Under the pieces are notes generated by a model, which saw only the letters and a program-made list of their open reading frames with translations, made no database searches and was not told where the DNA came from. Source: Accumulibacter sp. (GTDB lineage: Bacteria; Pseudomonadota; Gammaproteobacteria; Burkholderiales; Rhodocyclaceae). From it: a DNA stretch of 53,233 bases. Made by a program: the position numbers and the translations under genes. Shown here in pieces: positions 1-6,857 of this stretch (position 1 is the stretch's first letter; every line of letters begins with the position of its first letter). Where the stretch lies: the NCBI RefSeq assembly GCF_023806625.1, contig NZ_JAMTDX010000002.1, positions 1 through 53,233 on the forward strand, written 5' to 3'.

Positions 1-206
1 GGTCTGGACTATACCTTCCCGTTACAGGCTGGCCGTCTAGTCTCTACACCTTCCCCGCGGTCCGCGGGGCTTGGCTCGGTATTGGCATGTCCCTGCGGAT
101 TTAGCTTCCACCGAATTTGACCAGTTCTACCCGTGGCCAGGACTGCGCTGGCCGCGGGCAACCCGGAGCGCGGCAGACCGGGCAACGACCCGGTTTCCGC
201 GCCTAC
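1..206 (-). ncRNA. Group I intron (IC3-like) in a tRNA gene, 3' end outside window
   Basis: Read on the minus strand, this stretch has the conserved core elements of a group I ribozyme in the right order. The P/Q region (CAAATTCGGTGGAAGC then AATCCGCAG) is at about 78-112. The R element GTAGAGACTAGACGG is at about 33-47, and the S element AAGGTATAGTCC is at about 5-16. A GCGCGG...CCGCGC stem enclosing a CCGGG hairpin follows the 5' exon as P2. These blocks closely match, from memory, the self-splicing 205-nt Azoarcus tRNA-Ile intron. The window begins inside the P9 region, so an estimated 10-20 nt of intron and the 3' exon are missing. The exact 5' splice site (near 206/207) is not certain because the P1 pairing is not obvious. 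No homing endonuclease ORF is present. Confidence 0.88.
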
Positions 207-242
207 TGAGTCCTCTGCTCTGACCGACTGAGCTACAGGCCC
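207..242 (-). tRNA. tRNA 5' exon (intron-split; probably Ile-CAU type)
   Basis: The minus strand from 242 gives an acceptor strand GGGCCTG, D-stem GCTC/GAGC, an anticodon stem GAGGA and the loop start CTCA, then the intron core. This is the 5' half of a class I tRNA interrupted in the anticodon loop. The CT-CA start and the known Azoarcus precedent suggest tRNA-Ile(CAU). However, the next base is G rather than the expected T, so either the intron starts there or the anticodon differs. Isotype cannot be settled without the 3' exon beyond position 1. Confidence 0.75.
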
Positions 243-560
243 GACGCGCGTATTCTACCGCGCGGGGCCAGCGAAGACCGAGGAAAAGATCGAACTCCCC
301 CGTGCGCAAGGCGAAGCCGAGGGCACGCCCTCCGTGAACGAGCTTCATGTCGCGATCGATTCCGATCCTGAGCAGGGCAGACCGGGGTGATCTCGCGTCG
401 GCCACCTGGCCTCCGCGGCGAGGGGCCTGGTCATCGACTGATCGGCTGAAGAAGAAGGTCCCCTGCCCGGTGGTGATCGGGAGGGAAAAACGTGGTCTGT
501 CCCCCATTTTCACAGACGGTGGACTCCCCGGAGCAAACCGGTTAAGCTTGCCTCCCTCGC
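243..560. other. Intergenic region between divergent tRNA genes
   Basis: The 318 bp separate the leftward intron-containing tRNA from the rightward tRNA-Arg and must contain both promoters. The open frames across it give arginine- and serine-rich translations with no recognisable motif or ribosome binding site. I see no gene here. Confidence 0.5.
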
Positions 561-637
561 GCGCCCGTAGCTCAGCTGGATAGAGTACTGCCCTCCGAAG
601 GCAGGGGTCGGACGTTCAAGTCGTCTCGGGCGTGCCA
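561..637 (+). tRNA. tRNA-Arg (anticodon CCG)
   Basis: A 77-nt cloverleaf with encoded CCA. The acceptor is GCGCCCG/CGGGCGT with a G-U first pair. The D-stem is GCTC/GAGT, the anticodon stem CTGCC/GGCAG carries loop CTCCGAA (anticodon CCG), and the T-arm is GGACG-TTCAAGT-CGTCT. Discriminator G is followed by CCA. Its 3' 48 bp form the attachment site of the adjoining island, and the gene remains intact after integration. Confidence 0.97.
590..637 (+). repeat. attL: 48-bp direct repeat within tRNA-Arg
   Basis: The segment runs from the last base of the 5' anticodon-stem half to the CCA end of tRNA-Arg and is repeated without mismatch at 24415-24462. Identity stops at both sides (T versus C upstream; TGAATTC versus GTTCATC downstream). 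This is the standard footprint of a tyrosine integrase that targets tRNA 3' ends. Confidence 0.95.
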
Positions 638-976
638 TGAATTCAATGACTTAAGCCGTCACCGGATGACTTCCCGGAGTCTGTACGGAATCCAGACGGA
701 ATTCTCTCTTCGGATCGACCGGAAATTCACCCCACAACGCGGCACCTGCCTTCGCATGGGTTGCCGTCGGAAATCCCCGACCGGCCTTGCCGAGGTCTCG
801 CGTGGCAACCCCAGGATGCGCTCGGCTCGTATGGTCGGGGGCTTCTACGGCCATGGCGGATGCGGATCGTGCCGGCTGATGACAGCCTGATCACAAGAAA
901 TACGACTACCCCGAACCCGAAGCTGGGCTTATAATGGGCTTCACATACCCGCTGGCAGCGTGCTGTCGGCTCAAGG
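638..976. other. Left-end non-coding region of the island
   Basis: No convincing gene: the frames lack ribosome binding sites and known motifs. A TATAAT hexamer lies at 930-935, inside an imperfect GAAGC...GCTTC inverted repeat, and could be the -10 box for the NYN gene. No good -35 sequence is visible 16-18 bp upstream, so it would need an activator or be weak. By analogy with other elements this end may also contain integrase or excisionase binding sites. Confidence 0.4.
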
Positions 977-1002
977 GGCCACACCTTCGGGTGTGGCCTT
1001 TT
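977..1002 (+). terminator. Intrinsic-terminator-like hairpin in the NYN gene leader
   Basis: A perfect 9-bp stem GGCCACACC/GGTGTGGCC closes a TTCG tetraloop (986-989) and is followed at once by TTTT. It ends only 17 nt before the NYN start codon and just before its ribosome binding site, and lies downstream of the possible -10 at 930. It may terminate a short leader RNA or act as an attenuator rather than ending an upstream gene. Confidence 0.75.
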
Positions 1003-1018
1003 GCTGTCTGGAGGGTCA

Positions 1019-1786
1019 ATGCGCACCTGGGTCTACATCGATGGTTTCAACCTCTACTACGGGATCCGCAATTCCGGCTGCAAGTGGCTGAACATCAAGG
1101 CGCTCAGCGAAGCCGCGATGCCGTCTGGCGTCGTCGTGGAGAAGCTGAAGTATTACACGGCCCGGGTTTCCGGCATTGCTGACTCAGACCAGCCCCGCCG
1201 CCAGCAGATCTATCTGAACGCGCTGCGTACAGTCCCCGAAGTCGAGATCTTCTTTGGCCAGTTTCTCGCCAAAGCCATGTGGCGACCAGTGCTCAACCTG
1301 CCGGTCGGCGATCGCGGCATCCAGCATGGTGCGAGCCAGACGGTTCTACCGCCCGGCCGGTACCCCATAGCGGCAGACCCGAGCGTCACAGGCAATCTGG
1401 TGGAATCGCTGCCCGTCGGCAAGTATGGCAAAGGCAACAAGGTGCGCCAGCCGGCCACGGATGCCATCAAGGCGCTGGTGCACGCAATGGAGGAAAAGGG
1501 TTCCGACGTCAATCTGGCCAGCCATCTTATCAACGATGGCTGGGCGGACCGTTACGATGCGGCCGTCGTCATTTCGAACGATACTGATCTCGTGGAGCCC
1601 ATTCGCATCGTGGTACAGGAACTCATGAAGCCGGTCACGGTGCTGTGCCCATCGGACTTCGGGGCATCCAAGCCGCTTGCGGCCGTGGCAAGTCATGTCC
1701 GGCACATCCGCGCGGCCCACCTCCATGCGTCGGTGTTTCCTGACACGCTGCCAGGAACAAACATCAAGAAGCCGGCGAGTTGGTAG
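1019..1786 (+). CDS. NYN-domain (PIN-like) putative RNase
   Basis: A 255-aa protein. The start at 1019 is preceded by GGAGGG at 1010-1015 and preferred over a TTG six codons earlier. The N-terminus WVYIDGFNLYYG is the NYN signature containing the first metal-binding Asp. A central VVISNDTDL segment (about residues 182-190) supplies the later acidic residues, so the PIN-like metal site appears complete. NYN proteins of this size (LabA/DUF88-like) are predicted single-strand RNA nucleases, and several are associated with defence islands or toxin-like roles. It is the first gene inside attL, transcribed toward the convergent hypothetical at 1866, with a hairpin in its leader. Its target and role in this element are unknown. 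Confidence 0.85.
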   Translation: MRTWVYIDGFNLYYGIRNSGCKWLNIKALSEAAMPSGVVVEKLKYYTARVSGIADSDQPRRQQIYLNALRTVPEVEIFFGQFLAKAMWRPVLNLPVGDRGIQHGASQTVLPPGRYPIAADPSVTGNLVESLPVGKYGKGNKVRQPATDAIKALVHAMEEKGSDVNLASHLINDGWADRYDAAVVISNDTDLVEPIRIVVQELMKPVTVLCPSDFGASKPLAAVASHVRHIRAAHLHASVFPDTLPGTNIKKPASW

Positions 1787-1865
1787 CAACAACAATCTGC
1801 CAACTCGGGTATTGCCCAGCAGGCGGCGCCCAGGCCTGGCGGCCTCACTTTGCGAAACAGATTCA

Positions 1866-2507
1866 TCACCAGCCGTCGGCGCCATCGCACACGCCGCGCT
1901 GCCGCCTCCTCATCGACTCCAGCCACTTCACCACCCCCGCCAGCGATGCCTCCGCAGACGCGTCGTGGACCGCAGTCAGACGCTCGAACGTGCGCCAGTG
2001 CATCCCCTTGGGCTTCCCGCCGCCGGGATTGGCAATGCCCGCCGGCCAGCCCAAACGCCGCCTGATCTTCTCCGCCCGCCGCAGCGCACGATCGTCGTCG
2101 TCTTCCCGCTGGCTCGCATAGGCCAGACCGTAGCAGTGGCGACAGGCAAACAGCTTGCCGGGACCATAGAGAATCGCGACGCGGCGACCGCAGGCCGGAC
2201 AGATCCACCAGTGCTTCGTTCCCCCGTAGGTGCAGGGAGTGTGATCCAGGCGAACCGGCTGCTCGACATGCTGCCAGCTATCCTCATCACCGCTGCGGTG
2301 TCGGTAGACGAGCACGACGCGATCGGCTTCCACACGACCCTGAATGTTGGCCACCGGCCGGCCGCCGACCGTCCACTGCCACCCGAAACACTGCCCCGCG
2401 ATCAGGACGCCGGCCCGGTGCAGCCTGCGAATGTCGAGCGGGCAAGAGTCTTCAGTGGTGCGCTTCGCGCCGTAGTGCCAGTGTCGTCCGCTGCCGATGC
2501 CACCCAT
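1866..2507 (-). CDS. Conserved island hypothetical with zinc-ribbon motifs
   Basis: A 213-aa protein. The ATG at 2507 follows a strong GGGGGGAG ribosome binding site. It opens with MGGIGSGRHWHYGAK, a Gly-rich start I associate with a family of small phage- and island-encoded proteins. At about residues 99-130 it has two CxxC pairs (CPACGRR and CRHCYGL), the spacing of a zinc ribbon, followed by an acidic/basic helix. The C-terminal part contains WRTFERL and a final CDG. No enzyme motif is visible. DNA or RNA binding is a reasonable inference from the zinc ribbon. It is last in the leftward block that begins with alpA, with a 119-bp gap from the preceding gene, so it may have its own promoter. 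Confidence 0.7.
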   Translation of the reverse strand: MGGIGSGRHWHYGAKRTTEDSCPLDIRRLHRAGVLIAGQCFGWQWTVGGRPVANIQGRVEADRVVLVYRHRSGDEDSWQHVEQPVRLDHTPCTYGGTKHWWICPACGRRVAILYGPGKLFACRHCYGLAYASQREDDDDRALRRAEKIRRRLGWPAGIANPGGGKPKGMHWRTFERLTAVHDASAEASLAGVVKWLESMRRRQRGVCDGADGW

Positions 2508-2626
2508 TTTTTTCTCCCCCCGATTTTCCCGAAATCATCAGGCAATCGCCTCGCCTGGTTGCTGCCTCAACCTGCCGCAAGCCTTGCCATGACAGGCTTT
2601 GCGGCGCTTTTCCCGACACCGCCGTT

Positions 2627-3430
2627 TTACTCACTGCGGAGCTGTTTCAGCCTCAGCAGCATGGCCAACGTGCGCTCGAACTTGCGGTCGAGGTGTGTTT
2701 CGTAGCGGTTCAGGTTTTCCAATCGGTGTGCCTGCAGGCCGGCGCCCAAAGCCTGCGCCTTGATCGCCGTGGCATGCCGCGCCTGCTGCACCATACCGAC
2801 GCACACCGGTTCGAGCGATTCACGAATGAACTCCGCCAAGCCTTCGACGGTGCCCGGGTACTCCTCCTCACTGACCTGAACGTCCCACCAATCGCGCGAC
2901 CCGGGAAGCAGCGCCCGCCGAGCCTTCTCGTAGGCATTCGGACCACCCTTGGCGAGGATCGCTGCCGCCTTGCGGGTTGCCGCCAAGTCCAACTCGGCCT
3001 CCTGCTGAAGTTCCGCGATTCGCTCGGCCGTCGCGTTCAGCAATCTGGGCAAGTCGACATGCTCTCCCGACAGTTCCGATTGGAAAGGTGCGGCCGCCGG
3101 GACCAGTGTCGTCGTGCTGTGCAGGGCGCTCTTCAACCCATCGTTGATCCTTGCCCCTTCTGCAAGCAAGACCCGCCGTTTCCGCCAGATGATCGCCGCG
3201 AGTTCCTCGACCAGATGCTGCTCGGTCATCCCTGTCGGCTGATGTTCATCGACCAGCGCGGCCAGCAGCTCGGCGAACTCCTGGTGATCCTCGTGTGCGA
3301 GTACCGCCAGCTTCGAGAGAATCCCATGCTTCATGGCGTTGTAGCGGACCATTTCGTAACCGGCTGTCGGCGTTTTGTCTCCGGTAACCGCGCAGGCTAG
3401 ACCTATCGAGTCGTGCTCAAGTGTCTGCAT
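2627..3430 (-). CDS. Hypothetical alpha-helical island protein
   Basis: A 267-aa protein. The ATG at 3430 is chosen over one 24 bp earlier because GGAGA lies 7 nt upstream of it. The start lies inside the last codons of the preceding gene (14-bp overlap), so the two are translationally coupled. The sequence is mostly helical, with an NAMKHGILS motif near residue 31, then an acidic helix and a basic WRKRR segment near residue 82. It ends in a charged, coiled-coil-like stretch (LENLNRYETHLDRKFERTL). Similar 'N-A-x-K-H-G' proteins occur in mobile elements, but I do not recognise a function. It belongs to the alpA-primase transcription unit. Confidence 0.65.
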   Translation of the reverse strand: MQTLEHDSIGLACAVTGDKTPTAGYEMVRYNAMKHGILSKLAVLAHEDHQEFAELLAALVDEHQPTGMTEQHLVEELAAIIWRKRRVLLAEGARINDGLKSALHSTTTLVPAAAPFQSELSGEHVDLPRLLNATAERIAELQQEAELDLAATRKAAAILAKGGPNAYEKARRALLPGSRDWWDVQVSEEEYPGTVEGLAEFIRESLEPVCVGMVQQARHATAIKAQALGAGLQAHRLENLNRYETHLDRKFERTLAMLLRLKQLRSE

Positions 3431-3797
3431 GTCTATCTCCTGTGTGTTTCTCAATCAACTCAAGCAGCCCGAAGGCATCGTAGTACAACTGCGGAATGTT
3501 CAGCTCGAAGGTGGCGACGTCGCGGGTTGCGATCGCGACGACGATCGGGTCGGTGCTCGCATCCGCCACATCGATGGCGTAGCGGCTGCCGGGGTTGTCG
3601 CGCAACATCCCCAGCACCTTGGCGCGGCGACGTTCTAGCTGTAACTCAGCAATGATCGCGGCCTTGCTTTGCCGAATTGCCGGAAACCAGCGGTCAATGG
3701 CCGACGGATCGCCCTTTGCCGAGATGCTGCCCGAGGGCGCGAGCGCGAGCAGCACGCCTTCCGAAGTCGCCCGTTCTAGGATCTCGGCCGGGCTCAT
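3417..3797 (-). CDS. TubC N-terminal docking domain-like small protein
   Basis: A 126-aa protein starting with an ATGA overlap (3794-3797) with the primase gene. The first half, with GVLLALAPSGSISAKGDPSA followed by a helix ending in KAAIIAEL, fits the TubC-N-like fold, which in islands is commonly found next to primase genes. The second half (FELNIPQLYYDAFGLLELI) is unrelated to docking domains of peptide synthetases. No catalytic residues are visible. Its stop lies within the next gene, which suggests coupled translation. A role with the primase is an inference from neighbourhood only. Confidence 0.65.
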   Translation of the reverse strand: MSPAEILERATSEGVLLALAPSGSISAKGDPSAIDRWFPAIRQSKAAIIAELQLERRRAKVLGMLRDNPGSRYAIDVADASTDPIVVAIATRDVATFELNIPQLYYDAFGLLELIEKHTGDRHADT

Positions 3798-6385
3798 ATC
3801 TCCACCCCGACTTCTCGTTCCGTTGGCGTGACAGATTTCTCAAGCGGTGGGGTGAGCGGCGGTAAAGGCGGTAAAGGCGGTGATTTCACGACCGCCACAC
3901 GCCAGGCGGTGCGCCCGTCGGCCTCCGCTTGTTGGAACTCCAACCCGCCGACAATCCGGTTCGCATGTTTTTTCAACACCCAGCCCAACTTCGAGCGATT
4001 GATCTCGCCGCGTTCTTCCACCGGGAACTCGCGTATCGCATCGAGCAGATTAGGGCGGTTGAACAGTGCCGAGTCTACGGCCTTGCGTACCGTCGTCGGG
4101 GTCGGTCCAAATGCAGCATGCCATTCGGTCATCAAGGCCCTGAGTGCATCACCATCGGGATCATGGCGCACCTGCTTCAGCAGCGCCGTGGCCGGGTCAG
4201 GCTGTCCCAGCCACATCAAGGGATACCGGCAATAGTCCGACCATGCACCCCCGAAGGTGACGATGCTGTCCGCCGCGGCGCGCGGCATTCCGGCCGTGCG
4301 CCATGCCTGGATGATGGTCAGCACCGCCGCGACATAGACCCCTCGGCGCTGGCGCACCTTCTCGACCGGACAGCCCTGGTAGGTTATCGTTGCCGGTGTC
4401 GCACAGCGCGGATCGATATGAATCGTCAGCACACGCCGTAACAGGTCGCGTATCGGCCCGACGTTATTGCCCGAACCGAGAAACAACGTGCGCGTGCTCA
4501 CCGTCGCCGTCTTGCTCACGCCCAGGATCCGGTCAGTGATCTGCTCCGCCGTCAGCATCCGCTTGATGGTGCCGTGCGGTAGCCAGTCGGTATCCATGTC
4601 GTCGAACTCGATGACTGCGGGGCTGGTCAGCAGCAAGGACAGAATCACCTTGGTGGCTTCCTCCGAGGTCATTGGATAGCTCACCTTGGCATTTCCCCCC
4701 GGTCCAGCGAAGGCACCGATCAGCTCGCACAAGTAGGTCTTGCCGCTGCCGGCTACGGGCGCTCGGACATGAAACGCTGGCGCGTGCGGCAGCGCCGGAC
4801 GCACCACGGCGGTGAAGATCGCGGACAGCGCAGCCGCCTTGTCGGAGTCCGCGACGAAGTGGAACTCGGTGAGCAGGTCTTCCAGCAAGCGCAGCGCCGC
4901 CCGTGCCGCTTCTTGTGTCGGCTCAGGAACGACGAACTGCCGCGCATCGAACACACCGAACCGCTGCGCCGACTTTTCATAACCGGCCTGCGTGATGAGT
5001 TCGCCGTCCGACTCGCGAAAGTACGGTTGTCTCGCCACCCCGGCCAGCGGCGGCAGGTAGCGAAAGGTCTGCGCGTCAAAGAGAACGGCCACGTGCCGCG
5101 CCGGCGGATCGCAACGCACCCAGTCGCCTGCGCGCCGGTCGAATTTCTCCCAGCTTGCCGCGACCGATAGTTCCCGTGTCAACGCTGGGCCACTGGTTGG
5201 GACGATGGAGGGATCGCCGCTGGTCGGGTCGGTGGAGATCGAGACGATCAGACCTCCCGCCTGATAGTGCCGCCCGCGGTCGGCCAATTCCTTCTCCGCC
5301 GCATCGACCACGCGATGCAAATCGCCGGCTACGACGCGGATCACCGGCTTGTGGCGGGCCTCGGAGCTGCGCACGCCGAGGAACTCGAGCAGTGCGCGGA
5401 CGCGGTACTGGTCGCGGTGCGAGTGCTGGCAACAGAACCCGCCCAACGGATAGAGTTCATCCGGCTCGAAGTAGGCCGCGCCGGTATCCAGTGCGTCGGT
5501 ATGCTCCTGCGCCCACGGGCAGGTCACGTCGTGTTTGCCGGAACCCAGCGGCGTCTTGTATAACCCGCGCACCTTGAGCGCCGCAACGACCGGGTTCTCC
5601 GCCGCCTTGGGTGTGAACACATCGTCGGCATCGTTGCCGATGCTGCACGAGATATTGCCCACTTGAGCAACGCGCGCAGAGGGTCTGGCGCTCTTCTTCG
5701 GTCGCCCGGCCGGAGCAAGTTCCAATTGCAGACGCTCCACAATCTCTTGTGGCGTATAGCGAGCGTCCGGTCGCCATTCGAGCAGGCGACACTGAAAGGG
5801 GGCTCCGTCGTCGCTGGCATACTTGGGCTTGCCGTTGATGGCAACCGGCAGCCGCGCCCAGCGACTCAATGGCCCCGTCGCGCCCGCATCGCACAGCCCT
5901 GAGTCAATCACCGCGTTGAGCAGCCGCACGGCGGCCGAACCATCGGTCAACGGTTCGGCGAGGAGGATCCCGCCCTGATGGTTACCGGGGCTGGTCTCGA
6001 TCAGCCAGGACAACTGGAACCCGGCCAGCCGCTCCAGCGGTACCTTGGTGCCCAAGTCATCGAGCATGAGGAAATGGCAGGCGGCGAACTGCGCCTTGCG
6101 CGCCCTGAATGAACCATCGTCACCAGGGTAAAAGCTCGCACAAGCGATGTAGTTGTTGTTCGCGGCAGAAAGTGTGGCCGCAACCTGATCGGCGCGACGG
6201 GCGGGCCATCCGCCCACGCCGGGGTCGCCTCTCTTCGAGCACGCCGCCGCGAAGGCGCCTTCGGGCAGGACTGGAAACACGGCCGCCACAAAATCGGCAT
6301 TGCTTACCTGAAAATCACCGCCTTCGCCGCCTTTACCGGCTCCTACGGGTTCGGTTGCCGAATCTGTCAGCACCTTGGGAGTCAT
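3794..6385 (-). CDS. Primase-helicase replication protein (DUF5906/RepB-primase type)
   Basis: An 863-aa protein. The start is placed at the ATG at 6385, which has GAGGGGG just upstream and lies 10 bp after the alpA stop; a longer frame would overlap alpA. The N-terminal third resembles RepB-like primases, with FLMLDDLGTK (acidic metal-binding segment, about residues 107-116) and SPGNHQGGILL. The middle contains a Cys/His patch (GGFCCQHSHRDQY) that could bind zinc. The C-terminal ATPase has Walker A APVAGSGKTYL (about residue 537) and Walker B VIEFDDMD. This is the layout of self-replicating islands and satellites that prime and unwind their own DNA. The terminal Pro-rich tail (PPLPPLPPL) is low-complexity. 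No replication origin was proven, but the palindromes at 6757-6837 are candidates. Confidence 0.85.
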   Translation of the reverse strand: MTPKVLTDSATEPVGAGKGGEGGDFQVSNADFVAAVFPVLPEGAFAAACSKRGDPGVGGWPARRADQVAATLSAANNNYIACASFYPGDDGSFRARKAQFAACHFLMLDDLGTKVPLERLAGFQLSWLIETSPGNHQGGILLAEPLTDGSAAVRLLNAVIDSGLCDAGATGPLSRWARLPVAINGKPKYASDDGAPFQCRLLEWRPDARYTPQEIVERLQLELAPAGRPKKSARPSARVAQVGNISCSIGNDADDVFTPKAAENPVVAALKVRGLYKTPLGSGKHDVTCPWAQEHTDALDTGAAYFEPDELYPLGGFCCQHSHRDQYRVRALLEFLGVRSSEARHKPVIRVVAGDLHRVVDAAEKELADRGRHYQAGGLIVSISTDPTSGDPSIVPTSGPALTRELSVAASWEKFDRRAGDWVRCDPPARHVAVLFDAQTFRYLPPLAGVARQPYFRESDGELITQAGYEKSAQRFGVFDARQFVVPEPTQEAARAALRLLEDLLTEFHFVADSDKAAALSAIFTAVVRPALPHAPAFHVRAPVAGSGKTYLCELIGAFAGPGGNAKVSYPMTSEEATKVILSLLLTSPAVIEFDDMDTDWLPHGTIKRMLTAEQITDRILGVSKTATVSTRTLFLGSGNNVGPIRDLLRRVLTIHIDPRCATPATITYQGCPVEKVRQRRGVYVAAVLTIIQAWRTAGMPRAAADSIVTFGGAWSDYCRYPLMWLGQPDPATALLKQVRHDPDGDALRALMTEWHAAFGPTPTTVRKAVDSALFNRPNLLDAIREFPVEERGEINRSKLGWVLKKHANRIVGGLEFQQAEADGRTAWRVAVVKSPPLPPLPPLTPPLEKSVTPTEREVGVEI

Positions 6386-6395
6386 GGCCGCCCCC

Positions 6396-6647
6396 TCAAG
6401 AGGCCGCTTTGCGGGCAGCTTCGGGGCGGGCGACCAGTTCCCGGACCTCGGCATCCGACTTGCCGGCGATACGCGCCGCCTGCCAAGCCGCGATGGACGC
6501 AGAATCCCACGCGACGGCTCGCGCGCCCAATGGGATCGGCGCCGGGAACTCGCCTCGCCGGATCGCCTCGTAAATCCAGCTGCGAGACATGCCGGTGACG
6601 GCCCTGACTTGCTTGAGACGGAGAAAGGATCGGAGTTGCTCAGCCAT
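6396..6647 (-). CDS. AlpA-family transcriptional regulator / excisionase-like
   Basis: An 83-aa protein. The ATG at 6647 has AAGGA at ideal spacing; an ATG at 6653 would be too close to it. The sequence FLRLKQVRAVTGMSRSWIYEAIRRGEFPAPIPLG is the winged helix-turn-helix signature of the AlpA/MerR-like excisionase family. AlpA of prophage CP4-57 activates integrase/excisionase functions, and in P4-like elements relatives control early genes. It is first in the leftward replication block and sits immediately downstream of two long palindromes, which are likely operators for it or for another regulator. Confidence 0.88.
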   Translation of the reverse strand: MAEQLRSFLRLKQVRAVTGMSRSWIYEAIRRGEFPAPIPLGARAVAWDSASIAAWQAARIAGKSDAEVRELVARPEAARKAAS

Positions 6648-6756
6648 GTTCATTTCCTTACGAACAAGGCCGGGTGCTCCGCGTTGCTAGGTGGCCTTGT
6701 CCGTGCAATTGAGGATTGCAGCGGATCACCTGGCCTAGCTATTTACATGGCGCAGC

Positions 6757-6837
6757 ATTACCGTAGCGCGGCTACGGTAATGACATCTTGCTGTAGTGGG
6801 ACATTCTCACAATTACCGTAGCGGGGCTACGGTAATT
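6757..6837. promoter_or_regulatory. Twin long palindromes upstream of alpA (operator or origin)
   Basis: Two related perfect palindromes. 6757-6781 has 11-bp arms ATTACCGTAGC/GCTACGGTAAT around GCG. 6811-6837 has 12-bp arms AATTACCGTAGC/GCTACGGTAATT around GGG. Their centres are 55 bp apart, and a half-site CTACGGTA follows at 6840-6847. They lie between the end of the 556-aa gene and the alpA start. There is no T-tract, so they are not terminators. They could be operators for AlpA or sites bound by the replication protein. Confidence 0.8.
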
Positions 6838-6857
6838 CACTACGGTATTGCAAATCG

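Noticed and set aside
207-242. Assignment as tRNA-Leu(CAG)
   Set aside because: The bases CAG after CT would read CAG, but Leu tRNAs have a long variable arm and a different 5' half; the D-arm fits Ile-type tRNA, so the G is more likely intronic.
2452-2634. 60-aa frame between two island hypotheticals
   Set aside because: It overlaps the start of the zinc-ribbon gene and has no motif.
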